A stretch of 64,000 nt of DNA from Tenebrio molitor (lineage: Eukaryota > Arthropoda > Insecta > Coleoptera > Tenebrionidae): assembly GCF_963966145.1 (NCBI RefSeq), contig NC_091049.1:28892001-28956000 (forward strand), written 5' to 3'. The position numbers were made by a program, and so were the translations under genes. Positions 47,163 to 59,107 of this stretch are shown piece by piece. How positions within the stretch are numbered: position 1 is the first letter of the stretch; the number at the start of each line of letters is the position of its first letter. Under the pieces are notes generated by a model. It searched no databases and had not been told where the DNA came from. It was given only the letters and a program-made list of their open reading frames with translations.

Positions 47163-48285
47163 ATGGCCGACTTTAAACTCCTGAAACTGACATGCAGAAT
47201 AGGAAAATTCTTCGCCATAACTCCCTCTTGCGACGCCACCACAACAGACAGTGTTAAGTTCAAGTGTTATCGCGTGCTGCTCATAGGTCTTGTAGCCGCA
47301 GGCCTGACAACATACGCAGTCCAAGAGTATCTGTACGGAGACTCGCACAACATATCCGCCATTCTCTTGTTTCTGGACAACATCGTCCTCTACGGCACCA
47401 ACATGTACATCATGGTGGCTCTGGGTTTCTGGAAGAGGCGCTCTTGGAGCGACCTCATCCAGAATCTGAAATCCAACAAGGATCTAGTGCACGAAGAAGC
47501 GAAATCAATCTGTACCAGACTTCTTGTTCCGAATTTGATCGAAATAGCCATCTTGGTGGTCCAAGCCGTCACCTCCGCCCTAACAGTTCAAGGCCTGGAA
47601 GAAATGAAGAGAACCAGTTTGCACTTCTTGCAATGGTACCTCCAATTCTTCAACAAGTTTCTTCTCTACGTCTTGGTGAAGATGCTGAGGGCGCGCTACC
47701 GCGGCCTGAAACACCAACTGTCGACCAGCTTCCTCCACAAGAACCACGACCTCACCTTTTTGGTCAAACAAGTCGGGGCGAAAATCTACTCGTTGAAGAA
47801 GTGTGTCGACATCTACAACGAAGTCTTCGGCTGGCTCATGGTCCTGATCATCTCCTTCGCGACTCTGGAGGTCCTGAAGTGGATACCTGTCATAATCCTC
47901 CTCGCCAGAGGGAAAGCACAGGTCCAGGCGTCGCTCCTCGCCGGGATCTTGAACACTTCGTTTCATTTTGTGAGTTGGTGTGTCTCCGGGTTTGATATGT
48001 CTTGAGTGGTTGCAGGTCTGGACCTTGATGGTGATCCAGATGTGTGAAGCTGTAGACCAGGAGAACGACGCCATAATGGGGCTGACCCACGATGCGGTGT
48101 GGAGTCTTCACCACGACAGTTGGGACAAGAAGTTGAATCTGAGCGAACTCGCGAGGATGATCTCGACGAGCTCTCCTCAATTCACAGCTGCGAATTTTTT
48201 CGTGGTGAAGAAATCCACCATTTTGGATATTCTAGGGACGATTGTCACGTTCTCAATCATTGTGATCCAGTTTGAGACGTCGTAG
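47163..48285 (+). CDS. Gustatory receptor (7tm_7 family), gene 1
   Basis: Two exons, 47163-47969 and 48016-48285, give 358 residues. A TTGCAG acceptor lies just before the start codon, so an untranslated exon is possible. The protein opens MADFKLLKLTCRIGKFF and has about seven hydrophobic segments. It ends with the family hallmark: the FTAANFFVV block, a STILDILG helix start and TFSIIVIQF, a variant of the TYhhhhhQF motif of insect gustatory receptors. Family members are ligand-gated cation channels in the dendrites of taste neurons. The ligand cannot be read from sequence. The exon lengths equal those of the next gene, so the two arose by tandem duplication. Confidence 0.8.
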
Positions 48286-48479
48286 AAACTGGAATGGGTG
48301 TTTTGACAGTTATTTGGACAAAATGGGTCTTCGGTTGTTACGCACGTTTTTGTCTAGTTCGAACAAATATTTTAAATGCATCGACACGTAATAGCTTTTC
48401 CGATACATTATCCCATCACACCAAATACTCGTAGTCCTGTGTTATTAGTCCTTTGTAGGACACACCAGATCGATGCGAA

Positions 48480-49606
48480 ATGGATTTCCACCTCTTGGAC
48501 GTGATTCTAACCGCTGGAAAATTTTTTGCCTTGACTCCACCATCCACAAAACGACACACCCACACTTTCACACACAAAATCTACAAAGTACTAGTTTTTG
48601 CAGTTCTAACTTCCGGAGTAGCGATTTCAATCGTCAACAGAAACTTCTACAGAAACTTTCTCCACATCAAAGCTACAGTTACTCTTCTCTTAGACCTCGT
48701 GCTCTACGCTTTCAACGCTTACACCATGATTGTCCTCAATTTTTGGAAGAGGCACTCTTGGGACAATCTCTTTGGAAAACTGCGCGCGAGCAACTTCGCC
48801 CAAATCAAAAGTGGTACCAACTTCAAGTACTTCCTGGCCGCACATTTGGTACACCTTTCGATTGCCTCTTACACTGTTTTCGTTGCGTGCCAGAAAGACT
48901 GCTTGGAGTTTTTCAAACAGTACAATGTGGAGTTTGTACAAGAGTACTTGTTGTTCTTGTACAAATGTTTGCTGTTTGCGGTGGCTCAGATGGTACTGAC
49001 GCGGTACAAAGACCTGAACAAATCTGTCTCGGACCAAATGAGGCAACGATCAAGACCAACTGGTAGAGTGTTGCTTCTCCAAATAAAGAAAGTGGAACAC
49101 TCATTTTGTCTCTTGAGGAAAACTGTCGCAGTCTTCAACGATATGTTCGGATGGCCTTTTGCACTCATCATTTCTCACACTTCTTTGGAACTGCTTGACA
49201 TTATAGACAGTACCATCTATCCAGAACGCGACATCGACTTTGCTCTGCTAATCACAGAAAATCTGCTACGAGTGAGCTGGAATTTTGTCAGTTGGGGTAA
49301 CTTCCGTGCACACTTGTTCTAACAACTTTTTTCTAGATTGGTACAACAGTTTTGGTTGTAATGTGCGACTCTGTCACTCAAGAAGCAGCCAAGATGGTGA
49401 CGCTCACCTACGATCTGAGGTGGTACCTTCATGGTACTACCCCAGATGAGAAACAAGAAGTCTACGAGTTCACAAATTTGGTTCTGGAGCATTTGCCCCA
49501 ATTCACAGCTGCAAATTTTTTCGAGGTTGGGAGGTGGACGATTTTGAGCATGTTGGGTACCATCAGTACTTTTCTCATCATCATGATACAGTTCCGGAAC
49601 GGATAG
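48480..49606 (+). CDS. Gustatory receptor (7tm_7 family), gene 2
   Basis: Two exons, 48480-49286 and 49337-49606, give 358 residues, with both exon lengths (807 and 270) the same as in gene 1. It starts MDFHLLDVILTAGKFFALTP. The C-terminus has LPQFTAANFFEVGR and TFLIIMIQF, the hallmark of the family. Only 194 bp separate its start codon from the stop of gene 1. Likely a channel subunit of taste neurons; the ligand is unknown. An odorant receptor is less likely because of the C-terminal motif. Confidence 0.8.
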
Positions 49607-49809
49607 AACTACAGAGGAGTCTCTTGGTCTTGTTTATCTACTCTAAATCTATCTCTTAGGAAGGATATATACTCTAGAAGCTTTCTCAGAAGTGGTACCT
49701 AGTGATATGACACTATAGTTTTGCTAGATTGTAGATAAATAAATAAACACTTTTATTCTTATAACTTGTATTTATTTAGACAAACTCTTTTACAAGTACG
49801 AAGAATATT

Positions 49810-50922
49810 CTATTGGTGCTTGTCTTTATTTTGCCCTATGGAAAACTGGAGTACCACCATGAGAAAGGAGGCGCTGGTTTCTAGCACACTCAGCAGATTA
49901 GATCTTCCGATGTGGAAGAACCCTGCGGCAGTAAACTCCGGAAGATTTTCTCCAACGACTTCGGTGAGCTCGTACAACTCCTTCCGTTGCTTTGGGGAAG
50001 CGTCCTCGAAGAGCCACCGGATCTGGTAGACTTGCAAAAAAATCTTGCGGGCCTCTCTTGACACATCGTCGCACAACAAGATCATCCTGACTGTTACGAC
50101 AGTGATCGTTGCGAATCTTCCACCTAGAAGAATGAAGGTTTCGGAGGGTGAGAACGGAACGTCCGAAAACATGAACAAGATGGCGTTGAGGAACTGGACG
50201 GTGGTGTAAGCGATGATGAGGAGAAGAGGCCATCCGAACAAATCGTTGAACATTTCTTGCGTTGTCCTCAGGAAAATCATGTGCGTCACTGTTTGGCGGA
50301 CGAGTTTCAAGGGAATTGTCTTCGAGATGTTCTTCAGGCGTCTTCTGTAGCTGAGATGAGTCTTGAGGAGAGAGTTCAAGCGCTTGTACCTCACCAGGAA
50401 CATCTTGAGGATCTCGTTTGTGAGAAGTTTGAAGAAGAACTGGACGTAGATCTGCAACTCTCGCAGTCCGTATCTGGCGAAGAAGCTCCACTGGATGTGG
50501 GTGAACCAGAGGCAAGAGCAATACCCCAGGAAGACACCATAGATGGCGTTCGACACGAAGAAACTTATCTTGCCTGACAGTTTCTTCCCTCCAGAGCTCT
50601 CCACTTTGATTTTCTTTGATAGATTGCGGAAGAGGTCAAACCACAAAGATCTTTTCGAGAAGTTTAAAGTGATCATGGTGTAGAAATTGAAACCATCCAA
50701 AACTGTTTCGACGATGTAGGCCATAGTGAATTTCATTGGGTTGTCTTCTTTGAAGAAATTGTTCTCGATTAGCGAACTGATCGAGGCTAGTATGAAAAAT
50801 ACGAAAACGCACAAAATGTATATTTGTTGGGAAAAACTTGCGTTTTTTGTGTTGGTCGACGATGGAGTCACTGCCAAAAATTTTCCCATTTTGAAAATCA
50901 ACTCTACCGTTTTGAAACCCAT
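49810..50922 (-). CDS. Gustatory receptor (7tm_7 family), gene 3, intronless
   Basis: A single open frame of 370 codons on the minus strand. The start chosen, MGFKTVELIFKMGKFLAVTP, aligns with the starts of genes 1 and 2; the frame is open 15 codons further upstream to another ATG. The C-terminus has LPEFTAAGFFHIGRSNLLS and SFLMVVLQF. It lacks the intron that genes 1 and 2 share before the last hydrophobic segments, so it is either a retroposed copy or has lost the intron. Convergent with gene 2, with about 200 bp between stop codons. Confidence 0.8.
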   Translation of the reverse strand: MGFKTVELIFKMGKFLAVTPSSTNTKNASFSQQIYILCVFVFFILASISSLIENNFFKEDNPMKFTMAYIVETVLDGFNFYTMITLNFSKRSLWFDLFRNLSKKIKVESSGGKKLSGKISFFVSNAIYGVFLGYCSCLWFTHIQWSFFARYGLRELQIYVQFFFKLLTNEILKMFLVRYKRLNSLLKTHLSYRRRLKNISKTIPLKLVRQTVTHMIFLRTTQEMFNDLFGWPLLLIIAYTTVQFLNAILFMFSDVPFSPSETFILLGGRFATITVVTVRMILLCDDVSREARKIFLQVYQIRWLFEDASPKQRKELYELTEVVGENLPEFTAAGFFHIGRSNLLSVLETSASFLMVVLQFSIGQNKDKHQ

Positions 50923-51316
50923 TTCGTTTGCACAAATATACTCGATGGTGTTTTGGTTATAGAACAAAACTTTTATTTTAGTGGAAACAAGCGACTAAAT
51001 GTAAAATCAATAGCAGATTGAAGCAAATCCGTGTTTGTCGGGGAGTAATATCGCTTTTTGCTTTATTCATCAGTTCTTTTCAACTCGAGTTAGACTTTCG
51101 TTGAGAAGAAAAACTTGACGTTCTGTTTGGTGGACTGGAAGGATTGTGAAAAAAAAAAGAAAAAAAAAAGGGGGAACCGAAGACGAAGACCGATATCGTT
51201 TTCGGCGCTATGTTTCTACGCTGCCCACGAAAAAGAGTTACTTCTTGTCCTCATGGGAGTACGTAAAATTACCTTTTTCATTAAGGGTGCTTAAAAAGAA
51301 TTTTTTCGGCTTCCAA

Positions 51317-51420
51317 AGCTTACTTTTCGGGGCTCCAAATGATCAGAGACTCGGCTTCGCCTCGAGCCCGAAGCCCAGTTGTCGCGCTGGAAAATACACC
51401 TACCGTACTCTAATTTAAAT
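51317..51420 (+). repeat. Short repeat left of the ABC transporter
   Basis: GACTCGGCTTCGCCTCGAGC and then GCGCTGGAAAATACACCTAC, down to TACTCTAAT, recur with few changes at 56371-56462. The pair therefore stands as direct repeats about 5 kb apart on either side of the transporter gene. I see no ORF in either. Confidence 0.6.
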
Positions 51421-51917
51421 CACGATTTTGGGACGATAACGTGCAATCAGATATTAGGCGATCTACATATTTGTCCGGTCTTAAACTTCGTTAAGCTTTG
51501 TATTTTCCTAATCTACATAGGTTTACATGTTTTAAGTGTCCTAGTTTGATAAACATTGAAATATCTATTATTGCAAAGACCTAAATTATAAAACATTTTA
51601 ACATTACTTGGATCTATTTGCATGATCTTTCACCGTACAGTAATGATCTACGAATTCACTAGATCACAGCTTTCTACTTTACCATCCTGCTGATAGTGTT
51701 GTATCAATATCAACTAATCCTCTGATTATTTTCTTACCCTTATTTTCACTTCTGATCCTCAAAAATGACTTACTTTTGTACAACTATCGTTATCAACACA
51801 TTACTCTACATTCCGTAAAAATACACCTACACTTACCACTATCACTCTGATAAATGAATTCACAAAATCGAGTCGTCAGTTTTTATCACAAGAAACGCGA
51901 AAGACAACGAACTTGCT
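51421..51917. other. Upstream region of the ABC transporter
   Basis: About 500 bp of AT-rich DNA before the start codon. No TATA box or RNA gene was recognised. Confidence 0.3.
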
Positions 51918-54900
51918 ATGGAGTCTAAAGAAAAAGTAGAAGTCATCAAAGAAAACCACCCTAGAGATGACGCTAATTTCATATCACACTTTTTCTTTTG
52001 GTAGGTGTTCTTCATTTGCTGTTTCTCTTTGTTTGACAAACTTCTAATCCATTCAGGTGGCAATTACCTATACTGGTAAAAGGATGGCAAAACAAAATCA
52101 GCAGTGATGATTTCAACACATCTTTAAAGAGTCACGACTCCAAGAAACTCGCAGACAAGTTGGAGAAACTGTGGGAGGAAGAAATTAATTTTTCAAAGAA
52201 ACCTTCACTGACAAGAGTTCTGACCAAACAGTTCGGACTAGAGTTCCTCTTCTATGGTTTACTATATTTTCCTTTTGATCTAGCGGTCACGTGAGTGTCG
52301 ACAATTTGTCTCTCCGTCAGATAACAGATTACTTTTAGTTTGCTACAACCACTGTATTTGGCAAAGTTGCTAGACTACTACACACCCCAACAAACAACAA
52401 TTACTAAAAATCAAGCTTATTGGTTCGGATCAGTACTAGTACTTTTGTGTTTTCTGCGAACATTTATTTTCAATTTGTTTTTATTGGAGCTTAGTTCTTT
52501 CGGAATTAAGATACACGTTGCTTGTTGCTCTCTCATTTACAGAAAATGTCTAAAACTCAAGACGAATGCGCTACAAGAAGTCAGTTTGGGACAAATTGTC
52601 AATTTGATGTCGAACGATGTGAAACGGTTTATTGATGCTTCCATTTGTCTGCATTTTATCTGGATGGGTCCAGTAAAATTTGTCGTTGGAGTATATTTTT
52701 TTAGTGCCATGTTTAGTAGCAATGTTCTGGCTGGAGCGGGACTCATAATTGTCTATCTACTAGTCCAGGGTAAGTTGAATATTTGCCGTCACACTAAGAA
52801 GAAAATTCGTTTTGTAGTGTACGTTTTCAAGAAAATTTCCACTTGTAGAACGCAAGTTGCTGTCAAAACTGACTACAGAATTCGTTTAATACATAGCCTC
52901 ATCAATGGTATTCAAACCATCAAAATGTTCACATGGGAAAAACCTCTTCAAAAACTAGTAGAACAAGCTAGAAGGTGTGCTTTCTTTTTCTTCATGAACA
53001 ACTTCAAACAATCATTTTCAGATTAGAACTTGAGAAAATCGTAACGTCCAATCTACTTCGCGTCACCAACAAGTCCTTCAAGTTCTACATCCACAAATTA
53101 TGCTTGTTCTTGTGCATCGTCGCTGGTATTTTGTCTGGTTTTCCATTCACATCTCAATACGTATTCGCTTTGATATCTTTTTACGACATCATCAAAGTTT
53201 CTATAATGCAGTTGTTTCCAGTAGCTGTGATCATGTTAGCAGAAACGAAGATTTCAATCGCACGAATTCAGAACTTTTTGCTGACAGACCACCAACAAAA
53301 AACCGAGACTCATTACTTATTGGTGAACCAGCGCAACTTTAAACACAAGTTTCCTGGAGTTGAATTGAAGAATATTAGTGTTAAATGGAATGCTTCCATT
53401 CAGGAAGAAGTACTGAGAGATGTTAGTTTCAGTGCAGATGTTGGCGAGTTGGTGGGAGTTGTTGGTAGTGCTGGAAGCGGTAAATCAACGTTGCTGCAAG
53501 TTATATTAAAAGAAATTGAACCAATAAGAGGAAGTGTGGATGTAGAGATGAATATCTCATATGCCCCTCAAGAGCCGTGGATTTTTTCAGGCTCCATCAG
53601 ACAAAATATTTTGTTTGGGGAAAAGTTCAAGGAGAGTAGGTACCTAAAGGTACTGAGAGTATGCGCGTTAGAACGCGACATCTCTGTTTTTCCTTTCGGT
53701 GACAACACTCTGGTTGGAGAGAGGGGAGTGATGTTAAGTGGAGGACAGAAAGCTAGAATCGCTTTGGCCAGAGCTGTGTACAGAAATGCGGAGATTTATC
53801 TCTTAGACGATCCTCTATCGGCTGTGGATGCTCATGTCGCTGACCACATCTTCAACGAATGCATTTTGAAATTTCTTCGTAAGAAATGTGTAGTACTGGT
53901 CACACATCAGATCCATTTCCTAAGAAATGCAACCAAAATATATTTTTTGAGGAATGGAAGAGTGGTACGAGGGGACAGTTCTGAGTTATTCGAGGGTTTG
54001 GAAGAGAAATTAAAGGCCAACAGCGATGAAGTAGCCCTAGAAGAATCGCAACCTAGTAATTACAGTTCACAATTAGAAGTAAAAGAAGACGAAGGTGGAG
54101 GAATCAACAGTTACAAGAGTTATGCTTCAGCTGGAGGGAAATTGATGACTTGTTTTGTTTTTGTTTTATTTATTCTTGTGCAGTTACTGTCAAACATCGT
54201 CGACGGTCTTGTTACACTTTGGGTCAACTTCCGTCAAGATTCTTTCAATCTCTGCCCCCAGCTCTACAGATTTTTTACAGATGAGGATTATTTGTCCATG
54301 TACGCTATTGTTTTGATAGTGTTCGTGTTTGTATGTCATGGTACAGTTTGGGTGTTTGTGAAATATTGTAAAAGAGCCTCAAGAAATCTGCATAACAACC
54401 TTCTGAGCAAGGTTGTAGAAGGGTCAATGACCTTCTTCAACAATCACTCTTCGGGAAGAATTATAAATCGGTTTTCTAAGGACATGGGAATGATCGACGA
54501 ATTCATTCCGGTGACGTCAATGGAAGTGACAACAGAAATTTTGTCAACGGTTGGAGCAAGTGTGGTTGTGATTATCGTCAACTCTTGGATGGTTATTCCA
54601 ACACTGGTGTTGTGTTTTACTTCCTACGTCTACTTTAAGATATTTCAGCACACCATTAAGAAAATCAGAAGAGTGGAGGGGATTAGTAAGTGTGGGTAGA
54701 GGTTTATCAAACGTTTAGATTATTCTTCTAGGACGAAGTCCAGTTTTCACACATTTAGCTGCTTCGATGCAAGGACTGAGCGTGATCAGAGCGTCCAAAG
54801 CCCAAGAGATATTGCAAAAAGAGTTCGACGATCATCAAAATCGCCACAGTTCATCCTTTTATCTGTACCAAGCTTTCTATTTTGCCTTTGCTTTTTGGAC

Positions 54901-55930
54901 TCAACTAACTTGTTGTATTTATGTCGTTGTCTTAATCTACAGCTTGCTCTACTTTGAAAACGGTAGTACGGCTCACAATTGAATACAAAATTTGCAGCAA
55001 GTCTTTACAGTGACCGTTGGTGGCAACGTCGGTTTGATGATAACTCAAACGATGGTCTTGACAACGCTGGTCCAGTACGGGATGAAATTGTTAGGAGATC
55101 TAGACGCCCAAATGGTATCCACCGAAAGAGTGGTAGAGTACACAGACGTGACACCTGAGACAGATAAAGGAACTATCATCCCTGCCCCAACTTGGCCAAT
55201 TGCGGGAAAAATTACATTCGACCGCGTCTCCATGCGATACTCCCTCGACAAACAATGGGTCCTCAAAGTTGTCTCTGTGGGAATTCATCCAGGAGAAAAA
55301 ATAGGAATTGTCGGTCGTACCGGCGCAGGGAAATCCTCCTTGATCTCTGTCCTTTTCCGCCTTTTTGACTTCGAAGGCACTGTCAGTATCGACGGAGTTG
55401 ACACCAAATCAGTACCGATGAGTACTCTCCGTTCGAGAATCTCCATCATCCCTCAGGAACCAGTTTTATTCTTGGGTACTCTGCACAAGAACCTCGATCC
55501 TTTCGACGAATTCCCTGATAGAGAAGTGTGGAGCGCGTTGGAAGATGTGGGTTTGAAGAAAATGGTCACCGGTCTGCAATCAGGTCTGGACAGTTTGGTG
55601 TCAGAAGGAGGTTCTAATTTTAGCGTCGGAGAGAAACAATTGTTGTGTTTGGTGAGGGCGATTTTGAAAAATACCAAAATTGTTGTTTTGGACGAAGCCA
55701 CAGCTAACGTGGATTTGGAAACGGACGAAATGATACAACGTACCATAAGAAAGAAGTTCAAGGATTCCACCGTGTTGACAATTGCACATCGCTTGGATAC
55801 TGTGATGGATTCAGATAAGATTCTAGTGATGGATTCTGGAAGTGTTGTAGAGTTTGGTCGTACTGAAGAACTTCTACAGAGACCCGACGGATATTTTCAC
55901 AGATACATATGTAACTTTTATACCGAATAA
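51918..55930 (+). CDS. ABC transporter, subfamily C (MRP4-like), full length
   Basis: Seven exons, 51918-52000, 52057-52290, 52339-52769, 52818-52974, 53022-54685, 54732-54962 and 55011-55930, join in frame to 1239 residues, in the usual range for short ABCC proteins without TMD0. The order is TMD1, NBD1, TMD2, NBD2. NBD1 has Walker A GSAGSGKST (450-458), signature LSGGQ (540-544) and Walker B YLLDDPLSAVD. NBD2 has Walker A GRTGAGKSS (1035-1043), signature FSVGEKQ and Walker B VVLDEATANVD. NBD1 keeps Asp after Walker B where NBD2 has the catalytic Glu, as is typical of ABCC. The family exports organic anions and conjugates across the plasma membrane. The last acceptor was chosen because the nearer AG breaks the frame. 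Confidence 0.93.
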
Positions 55931-57801
55931 AAATACTTAACAACATGATTGTTGCTCTGGTTTGAGGACCTCAGACTAGTTCTTCCTGTGATTATTTTTT
56001 TTTAATAATTCGCTTCACTGGCTCTACAGTTAATCGGTTCTCAGGCTGAACTTCTTCACTGCTGGCATTCATTGCTACCAAATAACAGCGAGTAAATTGA
56101 CAAAAACAAACGCTCGTGGACTCCAACAGTGATACAAAAAATATATTTTAGATGTATTATTTTTCCAATAAATGCGTTTTTCAGTTTTTATTGACTAATA
56201 AATAATCATTTTATAATAGGGAAAATACAACCTTTCGGGTTGGCAGCTCTGTGTGTCAAAAAGTTTGACATTTGTTATTTCATAAAGATCTGCAAAAGTA
56301 AAAAATAAAACATTTGATAAGTCGAAAAACCTGATACAAATATCGTACGGTGTAGATACTCGTATTATTTAGCGCTCCAACTAATTCGGCACTCGGCTTC
56401 GCTTCGAGCCTGAAACCTAGTTGCCGCTCTGGAAAATATACCTACCGTACTCTAATGTAAATAAGTGTTACCTGTCAAATTCCTTTGGAAAAAGTTGTCA
56501 TCATTTAAAACTGTATTGGACCTTGGATTCTAATAATAGTGCTGTAATTTTTTTTTCGTACAACTGATTGTACTACGTCATCAGTCATCCATCACAAACA
56601 AAATAAACTAGGCAAAAATGAATAGGGAATTCCACAATTTGTCTCGGAAAGCACAATAATGTTCGGATTGTTCGGAATAAATTCGATAAAACTGTAAATA
56701 TTAATTTCTAGGAAAAATTCACGAAAAGGTCAACGTTGTTTTTAAAAAGTGCGTATTCTCCAGTACTTTAATTAAGTTGATAGCTTTTCGTTTCTTAATT
56801 ATGACGTCATCAATAATTTTTCCCACATTTTTCTTCTTTGTACTAGCTAAATTATGAATGAAAAAAAATGATACCTTACGTAACAACTTTTTTGAGAAAA
56901 TGACAAATTTTTCTTCAAGAAATTAATTCAACTTTTATTGTAAAAATTTTTAATTGACCTCAAACAAAAACAAACGAACATCTAAGGTTAAATAATTTAA
57001 CGGAATTGTTGAAATTGCCTCCCGCCAACCATTTAGCACTCACCAAGACTGTACACTGCGCTCAATAATGTTAGGGCTTATTTGTTCCGTTTCAGCGCCA
57101 ATTGTCTGCTGCAAATCTTCTAAATAATTTTTTCTATTAAAGTAAACCTTCGGTTTTAACTAAACCCATAGAGAAAAAAACATTTATCTAAGAATTAAAT
57201 TAAATTTTTGAACTGAAAATTGTCATTTTCCCAGAAAAGTTGTTGTCTAAGGTATCAATTTTTTTCACTTGTCGTTTAGGTAGTAGGAAGGCCTATGACA
57301 AAAAGAAGAAAAAAGTGTGGGTTGTTATTTAAAAAATATATTGATGACGTCATAATTAGGAAATGAAAAGCTGTAAACATAAGTAAAGTACTGGAGGATA
57401 TGCAATTTAAAAAAATAAATTTGACTCTCAAGGATTTTTCTCTGAAGTTAATACTTACAGTTTTATCGAATTTATTCCGAACTTTACGAACGCACTGTAT
57501 ATTTCTAACACATTTCATTACAAATTTTAAACTGTATGTAGTTGTAAAAAATTCAAAAAAGGAAAATTTTCCTATTAATTTTTGCCTAGTGAATTATCGC
57601 GGTACAAAGCTTTAATTACATTAATAAGATAAGTAATTTATGTAGCGCGGAGCTCCGTTTTGTGGAAAACCACAGCTCGAATTCTTCCACAAAATTGACA
57701 ATATATTTTATCTGCTTGAAAAAAGTGTTGAAGTGTACAACGCCATGTTCGGACATAACACTCTCATATTAATACTACGACATCAAAGTTTTGCCTTATA
57801 C
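55931..57801. other. AT-rich intergenic with one short repeat
   Basis: No gene recognised. It holds the second copy (56371-56462) of the short repeat at 51317-51420. Short stretches near 56760-56880 and 57200-57400 are partly inverted copies of each other (around TGACGTCAT and ATATTGATGACG), suggesting another decayed foldback. Confidence 0.35.
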
Positions 57802-58484
57802 AGGTGGCCCAAAAAAAAAGACGAGACCATAGCTCCCTAATTTATGGGAGGATCTTAATTATCTATACACCAAATTAAATGGTTGTTAATAGGCTACAAA
57901 ACGGCTTAATAAATTCACGTATAGCTCCAACGGCTTCAAGACTAAACTGTCAAAATATTTGTTTTCAAATGGGATTACATATTTTTTTTAGTCATTTTGA
58001 TAGAGATTTTAATTCTGAAAACAACAATGCACACATGTATAACTTTACATAAAATAAAATAACACTAACTTTTGAAACAAATGACGATCACTTAGCGAAA
58101 AGCTGGAAAAACAAATGACGAATAATAATAACATGTGGGATTGCCGAGATATGCCGCCAATGTTTAGCGCAAAATGGAACATAGACGATAGTAGCGTTTT
58201 TTACATTTTTTTTGTAAATTTTTGGTATTTCAGTGTATACTTGTGATACATTGTTGTTTTTAGAATAAAAATCTCTATCAGAATTACTAAAAAAAAATAT
58301 GTAATCCCATTTGAAAAAAAATATTTTGACAGTTTACTCTCCCATGGGGTTATACTTGAATTGATTAGGCCACGTTGTAGCCTATTAGCAACCATTTAAT
58401 TCGGTGTACAGATAATTAAAATCTTCCGATAAATAACGGAGTTATGGACTCGTCTTCTTTTTTGGGGACACCGTGGATAAGGGC
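57802..58484. mobile_element. 683-bp foldback element
   Basis: The terminal inverted repeats exceed 100 bp, from GTGGCCCAAAAAAAAAGACG with GGTTGTTAATAGGCTAC inward, returning at 58370-58484. The inner parts also pair (GATAGAGATTTTAATTCTGA with its inverse near 58265), so nearly the whole element is one palindrome with a small centre. There is no transposase. Confidence 0.7.
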
Positions 58485-58820
58485 GCCCCGCGCTCTTCCT
58501 CTGGATCCTTATTGTTACACAATTTCGTTTTTATTTCTAAACTAAATGTCAAAGGTAAGTTAGATAAAACACAACAGGATTATTTACGTATCTTATTTAT
58601 TAATAATTTATGACAATGCAATTAATATTATGGTTAAATTTCAATAGCTTAAGCACCTACCCGATGTGCGTGCAATTCGCTAGCATGAATAAATAGATAA
58701 TTAAAAATAATTGTGTCAAAGTTGTGTAAAACTGGAACAGATCGATAGTTTTTCCATCATGACGACACTGCTTTCATCATATTATTTTTGTAAATTGCAA
58801 CGATAAAAATTAGCAATCAT
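58485..58820. other. AT-rich spacer, nothing recognised
   Basis: No gene or repeat is seen between the foldback element and the inverted repeat beside the Polinton. Confidence 0.35.
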
Positions 58821-58825
58821 TTCTG

Positions 58826-59040
58826 GCTAGACAGCCTCAGGGCGTCCTCCTAGATCGTGTCCCACCATTCAAACCTTGTGCAAATGCCTTTTTTTTCTCT
58901 CTTGTTGTGTTTCAAGGTCGCGTCAAGGTCGTGCCAAGTCTTAGTATAACTAAAGGGTAAGGAAAATTTTCATTTGCACAAGGTTTGAATGGTGGGAAAC
59001 GATGTAGGAGGACGCCCTGAAGCTGTCTAGCCAGAAAAAA
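58826..59040. repeat. Inverted repeat at the left edge of the Polinton-like region
   Basis: The arms are about 72 bp, 58826-58898 and 58970-59040, around GGGCGTCCTCCTAGATCG and its inverse, with a 70-bp centre. A single further arm lies at 25250-25375, so it is a dispersed repeat. Coding sequence of the polymerase starts directly after it, so it may mark an edge or a later insertion. Confidence 0.65.
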
Positions 59041-59107
59041 CGGGGAAATTCCAGAAGTAGTTAAAGTGAACAATGACCTAATTTTAGAGGAATTATTAGA
59101 GGAAACC

